The notes under the pieces were generated by a model. That model had not been told where the DNA came from and ran no database searches. It worked only from the letters and a program-made list of their open reading frames with translations. 64,000 nucleotides of DNA, taken from NCBI GenBank assembly GCA_022925895.1, contig JAKSYS010000247.1, positions 1-64,000 of the forward strand, in the 5' to 3' direction. The position numbers and the translations under genes were made by a program. Source of the stretch: Fragilaria crotonensis (lineage: Eukaryota; Bacillariophyta; Fragilariophyceae; Fragilariales; Fragilariaceae). Shown piece after piece: positions 37,557 through 48,884 of the stretch; positions within the stretch are counted from its first letter, which is position 1, and each line of letters opens with the position of its first letter.

Positions 37557-38244
37557 TTCTTTGGCTTATTGGCGACCAAAGACTCAGAATGAGGTCACAG
37601 ATGCAGATCTACGAGCGACAAGTATGAAGTATAGACCTCCATTTGTGTTCGTTGTTTGCTGTTCATCATATTTTTGTCAAGACTAAAAGATTCAAAGAAC
37701 CCGGACGATCTGGGGGGATTTGCAAACCTTCGGTACTGGTACTACCGGTAGTAGTCGTAATATAGTCTTATGCTGTACTTTTAGGGTGGACTGACGTATT
37801 CCAGTGCGGAGCATGATCTCCAGTACTGCAGAGTACGATTCAATAAATTTCATACGCCTTTTTTAGTAGTCGTATGCATATTTCTTATTTCTTGCTCAGG
37901 ACTCCAGTACAGCAGTGGCGTACTGTACTACAGTCTCCGTGTGTTCAGGTTTTGGGTTGGACCCCAGTATTGGTACTCCACTACTCGTACTGTACATGAA
38001 TTCTGGAACTCTACTGATTACTAGAGGATTGATACCTGGTACTCCATTTTCGCACTGTCACGGCACATGGCACTGATAGCATTGTCAGAAGACACCGTCC
38101 CCCGTCAACAGCAACTCTTTTTCGACAGTCGACAGTCCACAGTTTAGGTATGTAGTTCAAACTTCGAAAATCAATCAGCATGAATTGAGCTACATCACGT
38201 CATAGCCACATTACTCGAGGACTCAGGGCAGCTTGCACTCCAGA
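37557..38244. other. GTAC-rich spacer
   Basis: Divergent promoter between the plastid protein and PRP28. GTACTGGTACTACCGGTAG occurs near 37732-37751 and several AGTACT and GTACTGTAC sites follow until 38045. No gene. Confidence 0.55.
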
Positions 38245-40295
38245 ATGTCCGCTCTGCAACACGCTAGTGAGGACCACCTGATTCCTCCTGAATTCCTCGC
38301 CACTCTATCAAAGGAGGAGCGAGAGGAGGCGCTGGCGGCCGCAGCGGCTGCTAAGAGAGCTGAAGAGCGTGCCGAGGAGCGTGCGTTGCAACGGGCGCTG
38401 AAAGAAAGGGAAGAATCCCGGCGTATTGAGCGAGAACGAGAGCAGCAGGAACAGCAGCCACAGTCTCAGGGTATTCGCGCTGCGTCGAAGGTTGCATTTG
38501 TGTCGAAAAGGCAGCGAGGGCAGCTGAATGACAAGGATGCAACCACCGATAAACCATCTGACACCAAATCGCCTGCTCGCGTTATCCCGGTCGGAAGTAT
38601 TCCGGAATCCGAAAGCTTTCATCAATCTGCTTGGAATGAAGACCAGCGCCTTGCCATCCATCAATCCTATCTTGGGAAACGAGCTGTCGTCACCGAGGAA
38701 GAAAGCATTGAGGAGCGTCGAAAGGCACGGGAAAAGAAGAAGATAACGTTCAAATTTCAGTGGGACAATACTGAAGATACATCGAGGTTAGATCAGGATG
38801 ACCTGTATTCGGAAATGCTTCCGAAAATCAGACCAGCAATTAAGCGCCGTCGGGTTACGTTGGAGGATATGCCGTCCGCCGATGTTTCGTTGGAAACTGT
38901 CAAGAACAAACCCTTGCAACACATGACGAAGCGCGACTGGCGTATTTTCCGTGAAAACTACGACATTGTCGTTAAAGGAGGAAAGGCCCCACCGCCTTTG
39001 CGACGCTTTGACGAGTCCTCTGATCCCAATGTACCCGCCATTCATACATCGCTGTTGCAAGCGCTTTTTCGGACGCTCAAATTCAAGGAACCTTCGCCGA
39101 TTCAAAGACAGGCAATACCGATCGGAATGCAACGCCGCGATCTCATTGGTATAGCTGAGACAGGCTCTGGGAAGACAGTTGCCTTTGGTGTTCCTCTGTG
39201 CCATTTCATCCTCACCTTGCCTCCGACTATCCAGCAACGAGTCGCCGATGAAGGTCCTCTTGCCATTGTCATTGCCCCGACGCGAGAATTGGCTTTGCAG
39301 ATCGATGCCGAGTTTCAAAAGCTTCTAAGCTTTGCGCCACACATCATTTCGATTGCTGTTGTCGGTGGTCAGCCAATTCAACAGCAGGCGCAAAAGTTAC
39401 GACACGGGGTTCACATTGTCGTGGGCACACCCGGGCGAATCAACGATTGTTTGGAAATGACGTACATGGTCCTAAATCAATGTTGCTACGTGGTGTTGGA
39501 CGAGTTTGATCGCACGTTGGATATGGGTTTTCTACCCCAAACGACTTCAATATTGGATGCTATGGGTGGTCGTCTAAAGAGCGAAAACGAGGAAGAAACA
39601 TATGAACAGGAAAGACGGGATCTTCTTGAGATGAGTCTTCCCAAACATAGAGTTACTGCTATGTTCAGTGCCACGATGACCCCAGAGGTTGAGAAGGTTG
39701 CACAAGACTATCTTCGCCACCCAGCTAGTATCTGTATTGGGAGATCAAGATTCACGCAAGAACACTCGCATTATTCAACGCGTCATCTTCTTGTCATCCC
39801 CTTCGCAGAAAGAGAAAAGCACTGCGTGACATTCTTAACCGTCAACAGTCCATGCGCGATAAGATCATGGTTTTTGTGAATGAGAAGAAGCATGCCGAAG
39901 GTGTGAAGCGCATGGTAGAGAGGGCAGGCCGTCGCTGTGTTGTCTTGCATGGAGGCAAATCGCAAGACCAACGCGAGGAGAATCTTGCAGATTTTCGGCA
40001 AGGTGGTGTCGTACTTGTTGCCACAGATGTCGCGGGCCGTGGTCTCGATATCGCCGACGTCACTCATGTAATCAACTTTGACTTGCCGACTCGTTCAATC
40101 GACAACTACAGTCATCGTATTGGGCGTACAGGCCGTGCAGGTAAGGATGGACTCGCAACTTCGTTCATCACCGATGAAGATGAAGGTATCATGGCTGATC
40201 TGAAGAGGTACTTGGAGAGCACTGGCAACGAAGTACCAGAGCGGTTAGCCCGTCATCCAGCGGCTACTGGTGGTCATGGTAAGAACATCATGTAG
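38245..40295 (+). CDS. DEAD-box splicing helicase PRP28/DDX23-like
   Basis: RNA helicase that displaces U1 from the 5' splice site during spliceosome activation. About 682 residues from ATG 38245. The N-terminus is Glu/Arg/Ala-rich, followed by the PRP28-specific lead DWRIFRENYDIVVKGG. Helicase motifs: Q motif SPIQRQAIPIG, AETGSGKT (I), PTRELA (Ia), TPGR (Ib), DEFD instead of DEAD (II), SAT (III), ATDVAGRGLDIADV (V), HRIGRTGRAG (VI). Two frame breaks lie near 39739 (GGG) and 39812-39817 (AAAA), each explained by one extra base; after removing two bases the length divides by three. Motif II has Phe at the Ala position, which needs two base changes and is unlikely to be a read error. Its job fits the intron-rich genes around it. 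Confidence 0.88.
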
Positions 40296-40334
40296 CTAAA
40301 GCTAGATAGTTCTCGATATGCTCGCGGCATTGCA

Positions 40335-43226
40335 CTAGATGTCGTTTTTATGCATACTAGCTTTCGCGAGCTGTTTCAGCTCTTCAGTCAAGGCTTGGTT
40401 GACTTGTCTCATGGTTTGGAGCTGCATTTCCTTTGCACCAACATATTCAGTCAAATCTGAAACCACACGTTCCAATTCGGCCTTCTGTTCGAGCGCTTTG
40501 ATAGCCGCTCCATTAACACCGATGTTCAGCTGAGCAACGAGCTGCTGTTCGTAGGCTGACCGATACTGGTGGAGATCCTCCAGGGCAGCCTTTTTTTGTG
40601 CTCGGAGCACGTCGACTTCGGTCCTGCGAGACTCCTCATCAGCAAGAACCTTCTCGATGCTCTGAATTGTAAGTCCGCCTTTACAGAGGCGACTCATTTC
40701 CTTTGTAAGGCTCTCTGCCTTCTGTTTGAAGCCATTCCGCTCCGATTTCAGCTTTTGATTCAACCTCTGCACATTTTCTAGCTCAACTTCACACTGTTTG
40801 CGGCGAGTTTTTTCCGATTCTAGGTTTTCGCAGAGCTCATTCATTGTCGATAAGGTCTTCTGTAGCTGTTCTTTGCATTCTATTTCAGAGGCAGCCACTT
40901 TCTCCAAATCACTGCAGAGGACCTCGTACCTTTTGCCCATGTCAGACATTTCAGAGCGTAGCGAATCACCCTTTGCCACCTTGGCTGATAGATTGTCCAA
41001 CGCAGTTTGAAGGCCATTCATCTTTTCAAGCTTGCTATCGCGCGCTTCAACAGCAGCTGACAACACCGCCTTCTCATTCTGGTACGATCGAACACTCTTC
41101 TCCAGTCCTACGATCTTTTCTGATTGAGCGACCAAACGCTGTTCCAGGGACGCAACGACAAGTGCGTTCTCAGCTTTCGCACGATCCAAGATCGTATTGC
41201 TCTCTTCAACACGTTTCTCGGCCACACGAAGCCTCGTTCGATAATCCTTGCTTTCCTCTAGCTTTTTTTGCAAATCACTTCGATAAGATGCCACGTCCTT
41301 TTCTGTCTTGTGTAGTGAAGAGTTGGATAGCGCCAACTGACGCTGCAAATCAGCAACCTTCTTGTCTTTGCGCGACAACTTAGAACGTAGGTGTTGTAAC
41401 TCCAGCTCCAAGGACCTCAACCGGGCACTTGCTTCTCCAGCCTGATTGATGGCAGGGATCGACGCGTCTTGGTCTGGTGTGAAAAACAGGTCCTCGTTCT
41501 TCTTAATCAGCTGCTTCAAAGGGGTTCCACTGGTACGAGGAGCATGTGCAAGAGCAGGGAATAACACAGTCGTCTCTGTCAAATCAGCTGGATTTCCAGC
41601 GAAATTCGCGATTCCTATTGCAAGAAGTACCATTTCCCTGGCAATTCTGTTCGGTGCAACCAGCTGGAAGCGATCGTTTTCCGAAAGGGCGGACACCATA
41701 GACGAACCTTCAGGAAGTCCAAGCGGGAACACGAGATCGAAATGTTTCGGATTGGATGGATCAGCAATCGCAGATGCTTGTCTGATCACCCCTTGATGAA
41801 TAGGTTCTGCGGTCCCCCCAGATATCTGGTGGATTGACGTGGCGCTCGAGATGGACTTGTCATCTGCAAATGCGATAGAAATGTTGATGCCGAAAACTCT
41901 GCCTTCTGCAGGTCCTCTTCCAAGCAAGTTCCCGATGTAAGTTCCCCGTAGCAGTGCTTGTCGTGCCCCATTAAACATGTTCATATCGGCCGCTATTGGG
42001 AAAGGAGTCTCGCAAATTATGATTTCCTCCTCAACCGACGACTCATCATCCACAGTGCCAGATTGCTCACCGCCTAAATCGACGTGTACAACACATCGCA
42101 AATGGCACCCAATATCGTTTGCGCAGGGTTGGTAGACCGAATTAGACGCTCCGTTCAGGGGTGTCCACTGATGATTGCCAGCCTGCATACTTTCATCGCT
42201 GCTTGTAGAGGATGAATCAAAGGCAGTGTCATCACATTTTGGAATGGTAATGGAACGAAACCATTCATATCGATAGCCCTGAGCAGGGCAAGGTTTTGAA
42301 GGGGATTCTCGTAGCACAACAACGGATGTCGTGGTGACCTTCGGAATTTTTTGCGGTGAACCTGCTAATTCCACGAAACTCCCGTCGCTTAGTTGCAAAC
42401 ACATACAGCACCTTCGATTTTGCATAGGTGGCAAATCAACGATTGTGGGCCTTGCTTGACGAGCTGCTCTTGCCTCTTCCGCTGCCTGACGAGCTGCTAT
42501 GGCTTCTTCAGCTGCCTTTGCAACTGCCACAGCAGTAGCAGAGGCATACCCTTTGGCACTAGAAGCAGCTGTCGCCGCTACGCTCTTGCCCCACGAAGTC
42601 CAGGAGCTAGTGTTTACTCGTGCTTCGTCTCGCTGCCTCGGTTTCTCAATATGGCCTTCTTTGACTTGGTTCACTGTCTCCTTTTCTTCAACCAGAGGTA
42701 CCGTATCAAAATGAAGCACTATTGGAACCTTGACCTCTCGTGTAGAAGCAAGGATACGAGAGAACTCCTCAAGAAGCCAGTCTTGCTCATTCTCTACGCC
42801 ATCAATACCAGTCAATGCCTTTCCTACGATGTCCTTGGGGTCCACGTCGTTTCCAGAATATGTATCACGTGACTGTATATGCGCATCTTCCTGCTCTCCT
42901 TCGTCGGCTTGGGCTTTATCGAGTGTATGTCCCTCAGCTGCTTGACATTGCTGGTTGTCTGAACTTGTCAGCACCGCCTCGCCCGTTTCTATTTTCGATT
43001 GGATACAATCACTCGAGTCCTTCTCATGTATTTGGGTATCGTTCTCCTCTCCTTTGTCATCGACCTTCTTTTCTTCCAGGAATTGGCTCCCGGCGAGGTT
43101 CGTCGTGCCCGCTCGTGGAATATAGCTAGCAACAACGGCTCCCAACCCTTCTTCTTCGATTCTTGGTAGCAGGACTAATCTGCTTTGCAAATCAACTAGA
43201 TCTGAGAATGATAGCTTCACCGTCAT
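40335..43226 (-). CDS. Large coiled-coil protein, 963 aa
   Basis: Intact 2.9-kb single-exon frame. Residues 1-260 are charged and low-complexity, with an Ala-rich helix (VAATAASSAKGYASATAVAV). Residues 270-420 look like a compact beta domain with YRYEWFRS and YQPCANDIGCHLRCVV, a pattern resembling the A9-type repeats of plant AIR9. A second globular part (residues 420-560) contains LVFPLGLPEGSS. Residues about 590-950 are an almost uninterrupted heptad coiled coil. No membrane helix. The AIR9 likeness suggests cytoskeleton or trafficking but is weak. The stop lies 39 bp beyond that of PRP28, convergent. Confidence 0.7.
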   Translation of the reverse strand: MTVKLSFSDLVDLQSRLVLLPRIEEEGLGAVVASYIPRAGTTNLAGSQFLEEKKVDDKGEENDTQIHEKDSSDCIQSKIETGEAVLTSSDNQQCQAAEGHTLDKAQADEGEQEDAHIQSRDTYSGNDVDPKDIVGKALTGIDGVENEQDWLLEEFSRILASTREVKVPIVLHFDTVPLVEEKETVNQVKEGHIEKPRQRDEARVNTSSWTSWGKSVAATAASSAKGYASATAVAVAKAAEEAIAARQAAEEARAARQARPTIVDLPPMQNRRCCMCLQLSDGSFVELAGSPQKIPKVTTTSVVVLRESPSKPCPAQGYRYEWFRSITIPKCDDTAFDSSSTSSDESMQAGNHQWTPLNGASNSVYQPCANDIGCHLRCVVHVDLGGEQSGTVDDESSVEEEIIICETPFPIAADMNMFNGARQALLRGTYIGNLLGRGPAEGRVFGINISIAFADDKSISSATSIHQISGGTAEPIHQGVIRQASAIADPSNPKHFDLVFPLGLPEGSSMVSALSENDRFQLVAPNRIAREMVLLAIGIANFAGNPADLTETTVLFPALAHAPRTSGTPLKQLIKKNEDLFFTPDQDASIPAINQAGEASARLRSLELELQHLRSKLSRKDKKVADLQRQLALSNSSLHKTEKDVASYRSDLQKKLEESKDYRTRLRVAEKRVEESNTILDRAKAENALVVASLEQRLVAQSEKIVGLEKSVRSYQNEKAVLSAAVEARDSKLEKMNGLQTALDNLSAKVAKGDSLRSEMSDMGKRYEVLCSDLEKVAASEIECKEQLQKTLSTMNELCENLESEKTRRKQCEVELENVQRLNQKLKSERNGFKQKAESLTKEMSRLCKGGLTIQSIEKVLADEESRRTEVDVLRAQKKAALEDLHQYRSAYEQQLVAQLNIGVNGAAIKALEQKAELERVVSDLTEYVGAKEMQLQTMRQVNQALTEELKQLAKASMHKNDI

Positions 43227-44130
43227 GGTGGTGGAAGCGAAGGAGATCGCAATAAACGAAATGGTTCTAAAGTGCTGTCACTCTTTTCTCGTTAAGAGTT
43301 TTGCTACGTTACTCCTTCCATGAAAAAATGTTTTGACGGCTATCACAAGGACGAATGAAAGCAAGCGATTTATATGTAGGAATCCTGTGTATATGGTGAT
43401 CATACCATTGGTTTCTACAGGCGGGTGACATAATTTATCGATGATCATGAGGAAAAATATGATTTATTATAAAAATATTCATGTTTGTTAACATAACGGA
43501 TGACTTCCAAAGGTAGGTAACGTAATTTATATGTGCACGATGATATATATATGCATTCATGTATCGATGATGCTGCTACTTGATTGGTTACTAGTCGTCC
43601 AGTACAAGTATGCCATACCTCTAACCTCTAACGGATGAGTGGACTGCAGTGTCGTCTGCCGAAATGCTAAATAATATAAAATTGTTGGTTGCAGTCCCTG
43701 GTACCAGTGCAAGTACTTCCTTTCCCATGATCATGATCAGGATTCCTGTATGGTCAATGAATAATGTCTTTGTTATCGTCTTTCTAGAGTAGATACGTCA
43801 GGTGGAGGACGTTGCAAGACGTTGCGTGTATGATCGCATTTCGCTAGGCTTTTCGCATAAGTTGATTATGATATCGGGATCCGCATTTTCATGGTGCATT
43901 GTGACAATACTTAATGTCGAATACTGGAGTACCACGTAAAAGTGGTTAGGATCTCTCCAATGTTTGGGTGCTCGGAGTGTTCAGTATGACGATCATGTAA
44001 TTCTCGTTAATTCTAACATCGATGAGTTATCAAATAGACCAAGAATTTTCCTTCTGAAAGGATCATATTTAGCCAAGTTTGGGGCACAGACAACAGGTAC
44101 GAGGAGAAGGAAAAAGTAACCAATCATGGC
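43227..44130. other. AT-rich spacer
   Basis: About 0.9 kb, more AT-rich than its surroundings, with many TGATCAT/ATCGATGAT-type words around 43400-43570 and no supportable coding frame. Confidence 0.5.
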
Positions 44131-45168
44131 CTACATCGGAGGATGATTGTCGCAGAATTCTTGGAATTCTTGGGTGAGCGAACCTTGCTCCTCCTGACTA
44201 AGCAGAGTGGCGTCGATCGAGTTTTGAACAAACTTGATAACGTGTTCACGTTCGACTTGCAACGCTGGTTCATTGACCACGGCAAGGAAATTGTCAGTGA
44301 TATACCCCCCGAAATAGCCGGGATCGTCAGAGTTAATAGTGACACAAACACCTTCGTTCAATAACTTCATCAGATTGTGCTCCTTCATGCTAGAAAAAAC
44401 GCAAAGCCTGCAATTTGAAATAGGACAAACCGTAAGGGGGATTCTCTCCTTGGCCAAACGGGCCACCAAATCTGGATCTTCGGCGCAACGAACTCCGTGA
44501 TCGATTCGCTTGACCTTAAGGTGGTCGAGAGATCCAGTTACGTATTCTGGAGGTCCTTCTTCGCCAGCGTGAGCTACGCATTCATAGCCATACTCGCGCG
44601 CTTTCTCGAAAAGCTCTTTGTATTTGATAGGTGGATTTCCGAGCTCGGTACTATCCAGACCCACAGCTGCAATAAGATGTCTGAAGGGAAACGACGCTTC
44701 GAGAGTTTCGAACATGTCCTCGACTGGTAAGTGTCTGACAAAACACATGATGAGCTTGCTCGTCATCTTGAACTGGCTCTCCGCAGCTTGCAGCGCGGTC
44801 GAGAAACCTTTAACGATCGTTTCGAAGGTCACCCCTCGTTGCATATGAGGTTGTGGATCGAAGAACACTTCCACATGTCGAACATTTTCTTCGTGGACGC
44901 GAGTCAGATATCCCCACGCAATGTCGTAGAAGTCCGATTCCTCGACAAGAACATCCATTCCTTGATAATATAGCTTCAAAAATTCATCAAGACTGGAAAA
45001 ATTGTATGCATTTTGGACTTCTTCGATGGTATTGAACTCGATCTCAACCTGGTTCTTCTTTGCCAACGCAAGTAGAAGGCTGGGTTCCATCGTGCCCTCA
45101 AGGTGCAAGTGCAGCTCCACTTTGGGCATGAGCCGCACGAAGTCTTCCATCGACGTCTTTTCCGGCAT
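44131..45168 (-). CDS. Adenine deaminase (adenosine deaminase superfamily)
   Basis: Zinc hydrolase converting adenine to hypoxanthine in purine salvage. 345 residues, close to fungal AAH1. The metal site HLHLEG lies at residues 20-25; HAGEEG and RIDHG follow in the middle, and NSDDPGYFGG near residue 290. The SDDPxYFGGY sequence and the VCPISN block are typical of adenine rather than adenosine deaminases. Intact and single-exon, starting at ATG 45168. No targeting peptide, so cytosolic. Confidence 0.9.
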   Translation of the reverse strand: MPEKTSMEDFVRLMPKVELHLHLEGTMEPSLLLALAKKNQVEIEFNTIEEVQNAYNFSSLDEFLKLYYQGMDVLVEESDFYDIAWGYLTRVHEENVRHVEVFFDPQPHMQRGVTFETIVKGFSTALQAAESQFKMTSKLIMCFVRHLPVEDMFETLEASFPFRHLIAAVGLDSTELGNPPIKYKELFEKAREYGYECVAHAGEEGPPEYVTGSLDHLKVKRIDHGVRCAEDPDLVARLAKERIPLTVCPISNCRLCVFSSMKEHNLMKLLNEGVCVTINSDDPGYFGGYITDNFLAVVNEPALQVEREHVIKFVQNSIDATLLSQEEQGSLTQEFQEFCDNHPPM

Positions 45169-45489
45169 CGTTGTAGTGATAAGTGATTCTCCGAGTATTT
45201 GATAAAGGAACGATGAAGCAGCGATACTGATGGTATGTTTCTTCTGTTATGCTGCCCTGCTGCGTCTTGAAGATGCGCTATATCCAGAACACAAGATCCA
45301 GACAAAAAGGCGAGCGCCGATGCGCTCGGATTACAGAACCTGTTGGTGGTTGGTGGACTACTGGTATCATACCTGGTACCTGGTACGTATGTCACATGAT
45401 ATGATACCTGTCGCAAAACATTCGTACTTGAGTGTACCCCATACACATTTATATCCTACTATATTATAAATTAATTGTGTGCGTGTGTG

Positions 45490-45536
45490 AGTGCGTGCGT
45501 CCGTCTGTTACGGAGTATGACCACTCTGGGGTACTG
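45490..45536. repeat. Direct repeat copy A (47 bp)
   Basis: Begins AGTGCGTGCGT and ends CACTCTGGGGTACTG. Matches 45641-45683 apart from a 4-bp insertion (CCGT) and one T/G change. Copies are about 150 bp apart. Confidence 0.85.
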
Positions 45537-45640
45537 GATCAAATGAATACTGTCTCATACTCGGAGCATAAATGTCATACATGCATACTGGAGTACTCCG
45601 TACGCGATGTCGGTAAGATTTGCATATACGTACATGCGTC

Positions 45641-45683
45641 AGTGCGTGCGTCTGTTACGGAGTAGGACCACTCTGGGGTACTG
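45641..45683. repeat. Direct repeat copy B (43 bp)
   Basis: Second copy of the repeat at 45490-45536. Both end in GGGGTACTG, so they include the dispersed GTACTG word. Confidence 0.85.
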
Positions 45684-46504
45684 CACTACTTGCGTATAGT
45701 ACTGAACTGTACAAACAGTACACACAACCGTGCACAACCCATACCGTACACGTATTCCAAAAGTCCGACCAATTGGGAGGTACCCACTAGTTTGAATAAA
45801 TGGTATGGAGGCGGAGTTTATAGACAAAACGACCCACGACACCATTTGCCGAATGTCGAACTGCTTTTTCCTCGCACCACACGTCACTTCTTCCACAGAA
45901 ATTGAAGCAGATCTGCGAGCACGGAGTTCCATACCGGTACTAGTAGTCTAGCGGAATCGTGGTGTTGCATTGGTATGACTGTTTGAAAGTGTGACAGATA
46001 CCGGTACTTGTAGGCGATAGGGGCTACATTGCCTACAGTATACAGTACATGAGAGGGATCCGTCTGGCCGTCGTCAAAAACATCGTGTAGTCAAAGTGTG
46101 ACTCAAAAGTGTGAGTCTGTGTTCCTTCGTCCTACAGCGACCTACCTCCACGACAACTACCAGGCTACGGATTACACCGAGGATTTCCTTCGTGTTTCAT
46201 AGTGTCTCTAGACTTCTCCAAGGATGAGGACTGAAAATGATTAATTGCAATTACCGAAAGGCTACTACGCCATTTCTCATGAAGGTGGAGGAATACTGTA
46301 AGTGCTAGCTGATTCAAAAAAAACGCAGCCGCGCGAGGTGGGAATAGTACTTCAGTGTGATCTGGAGGGAGCGTTCACGCAAGGGATGACTTGTTTGGGG
46401 ATTAGGTACATGGGAATCGTCTTCGATCGACTTGGCGTTCGTCAACGAGGATAATCACACTCTAAGAACGACAGTTTGCTGCACACCTTCCGCACTTTCT
46501 CTGA

Positions 46505-48416
46505 CTACTCATCGAAACTAGGAGGTTTCGACCATGGTTGAAGGTCCAGGTACTTCTCTTCTTCGGCCAGAGACGCAGCTTTCCAATCATTTCGAAACAG
46601 CAGGACTGGTCTCTTCCATCGATCCTGCACAATCATGATACCGAATAACTTGCCTTCTTTATCTGCTTTGTCGACGGCATCCCAGCCCCCATCGGCCCAT
46701 CGTGCCAAAGAAAAGCCCAACGGCTCCATGATAGATTCGACTCCATATTCACCCTTCAGTCGGGCCTGTACGACTTCAAATTGAAGCTGACCCACAGCTG
46801 CGAGAAGTAGGGGCCCACCCCCGTCGTCATTTCTCTGTCTCAGAGCCTGCACAGCTCCTTCGTCCAGCAACTGGTCAATGCCCTTGCGGAAGGCCTTGTA
46901 GTCTGACGGGTTGGGAGAACGAATGTAAGAAAACTTTTCTGGAGAAAAGGACGGAATTCCTGGGAAAGCGACCGTTCCGCTGCCAGTAAATAGGGTGTCT
47001 CCAATAGCAAAGTTCCCTGGATTGTTGATTCCAATTACATCACCTGGGTAGGCAAAGTCAATTGAGGAACGATCAGATCCAAACAATGCTTGTGCCTGGG
47101 CCAGATTGTATTTCTTGCCAGGTTTCGATCGATTATGCGACACTTTCATGCCCTTCTCGTAGACGCCTGATACAATTCTTACATACGCCAATCGATCGCG
47201 ATGTTTCGGGTCCAAATTGGCTTGAGTCTTGAAAATGAAACCAGTAAACTCTTGGTGCTCAGGAGGGATCACCTCGTCCACACATGCTGCCTTTTTAGCT
47301 GCTTCTGTTTTGGAGGTTGCGAGACGCCCGACCGGCTTTGTTCCCATTTCACAAAACTTGTCCAGGAATAGCTGTACTCCAAAATTGGTCATCGCCGACC
47401 CGAAAAACAGTGGGGATTGTTCAGCCGCCAATACACGCTCCATGTCCAACGGTTCCAGTAATTGCTCAAGAAGCTCAGCATCTTCCAGGAGCTTGTTAAA
47501 CAGTTCTGAATCATCAATTAGTTCCTTCAATTTATCTTCATCACTCATCGGCACTTGAATGACTTCGGCCTTTCCTCCGCGGGTAGTCGGTTTCTGGTAC
47601 AAATGTACAACATTTTCCAATCGGTCCAGAACACCCTTGAACCTATCTCCATCACCAATTGGCCACAAGATCGGATGTGTTTCAAGATTGAATTCATCTT
47701 GAATCTGATCCATAATTTCGTATGGACTCAGAGCTGGTCGATCCATTTTGTTAACAAAGGTAAAGAGAGGAAGCCGTCGCATGCGACAAACTTCAAATAG
47801 CTTTCGCGTCTGAGGCTCTAGTCCCTTTGCGGCATCCAATAACATGACTGCGTTGTCGGCTGCCGCCAGTGCGCGATATGTATCTTCAGAAAAGTCTTGA
47901 TGGCCCGGTGTGTCTGAAAAAAGGCGGCGACAATTGAGTAAAGGGCATGTTTCAAGGGCATGTGAGAAACCATTGACATGTGTACAAAGATCGAGGTAGG
48001 GGATCACCGACTCACCCAAAATATTAACTCGCAAGTCGTGGTAGTCAAAGTTCATGACAGTAGACGAGATACTGATACCTCGCTCCTTCTCCATCTCCAT
48101 AAAGTCCGACGCCGTCGCTCGTTGTTCGGCCTTTTGGCGCACGGCCCCAGCCTGTTGAATGGCGCCTCCGTAAAGCAGCAACTTTTCCGTCATGGTAGTC
48201 TTTCCCGAATCGGGATGCGAAATGATGGCGAGATTGCGACGGCGATCAATCTCTATCTGAGGCCCGAGTGCCAATTGTGGTCGATACTAAATCATCTTCC
48301 TCGATGGAGGATTCGCGAAGAATCCAGTTGCACTGCTGCGATTGATGAACGGGTACAAATGCCCTCGTACAGCTTAGCATTAGCAGGAGGTGTGCTGCTG
48401 TTGAGTACTTCATCAT
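46505..48416 (-). CDS. prfC: Peptide chain release factor 3, plastid-targeted
   Basis: Bacterial-type GTPase that recycles class-I release factors. Exon 1 starts at ATG 48416 (MMKYSTAAHLLLMLSC), whose signal peptide ends TRA before FVP, the diatom plastid-import signature with Phe at +1. GTPase motifs are SHPDSGKTT (Ser where bacteria usually have Ala), DTPGHQDF and NKMD; C-terminal RF3 domains follow. About 602 residues after removing a 102-nt intron (47914-48015, GTGAGT to TTTTTTCAG), which splits VNIL from DTPGH. The intron is a multiple of three and has no in-frame stop, so it could be mistaken for an insertion. One extra base near 48263-48265 (GGG/CCC) separates the targeting peptide from the GTPase. 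Confidence 0.88.
47914..48015 (-). other. In-frame 102-nt intron in RF3
   Basis: GTGAGT donor, strong T6-CAG acceptor. It interrupts the invariant G3 motif exactly after the first base of the Asp codon. Length divisible by three and no internal stop. Confidence 0.85.
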
Positions 48417-48884
48417 GGCACGACTTTGATGAGTCCCGAGCGGCAAGCGTGTAGTCGGATGATCAGGTGCTTATAGATCGGGTGTTTTGTTCCGCCGATC
48501 CTACCTCTGCCTGGTTGAAGGCTTTTTGTTGGGGCTGATTTCCTGATGGCTGATGACGTGATGATGTGGATGGTGGATGGTCGCAGTGTCGCAGTGGTCA
48601 GGGATCTGTACGAGGTACAATGTACTATGTACTACCGGTAGGTACATGTACCGAGTACCTGCATTTACCGGACCGCCGTGCAGACTGTTTGTACGTCATA
48701 CATAGGGTCTGAAGTCTGAAGTCTGGCGAAGACCACCTTTCAGACCAGCGCTTGGAGTCGCGACTCGCGACTCTCGCGACCGGACACCGTGACATCATGA
48801 ACTGCATGCATATGCATGCCAACAACAACTTGAAGGATCAAACCAACAACCGAGATTCATCTCACGTTCACTAGATAATTCATC
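48417..48884. other. Divergent spacer, RF3 / homoserine kinase
   Basis: Bidirectional promoter of about 470 bp. GTAC-rich near 48610-48660 (GGTACAATGTACTATGTACTAC) plus short TGAAGTC repeats near 48710. No gene. Confidence 0.55.

Larger units (their letters stand above)
45169..46504. other. 1.3-kb spacer with direct repeats
   Basis: No gene. Contains two copies of a roughly 45-bp direct repeat, listed separately, together with GTAC palindromes and a GT/TG-rich track around 45475-45500. Confidence 0.5.

Noticed and set aside
39739-39820. Programmed ribosomal frameshifting in PRP28
   Set aside because: No slippery heptamer with a downstream structure, and the same kind of break recurs in unrelated genes at homopolymers.
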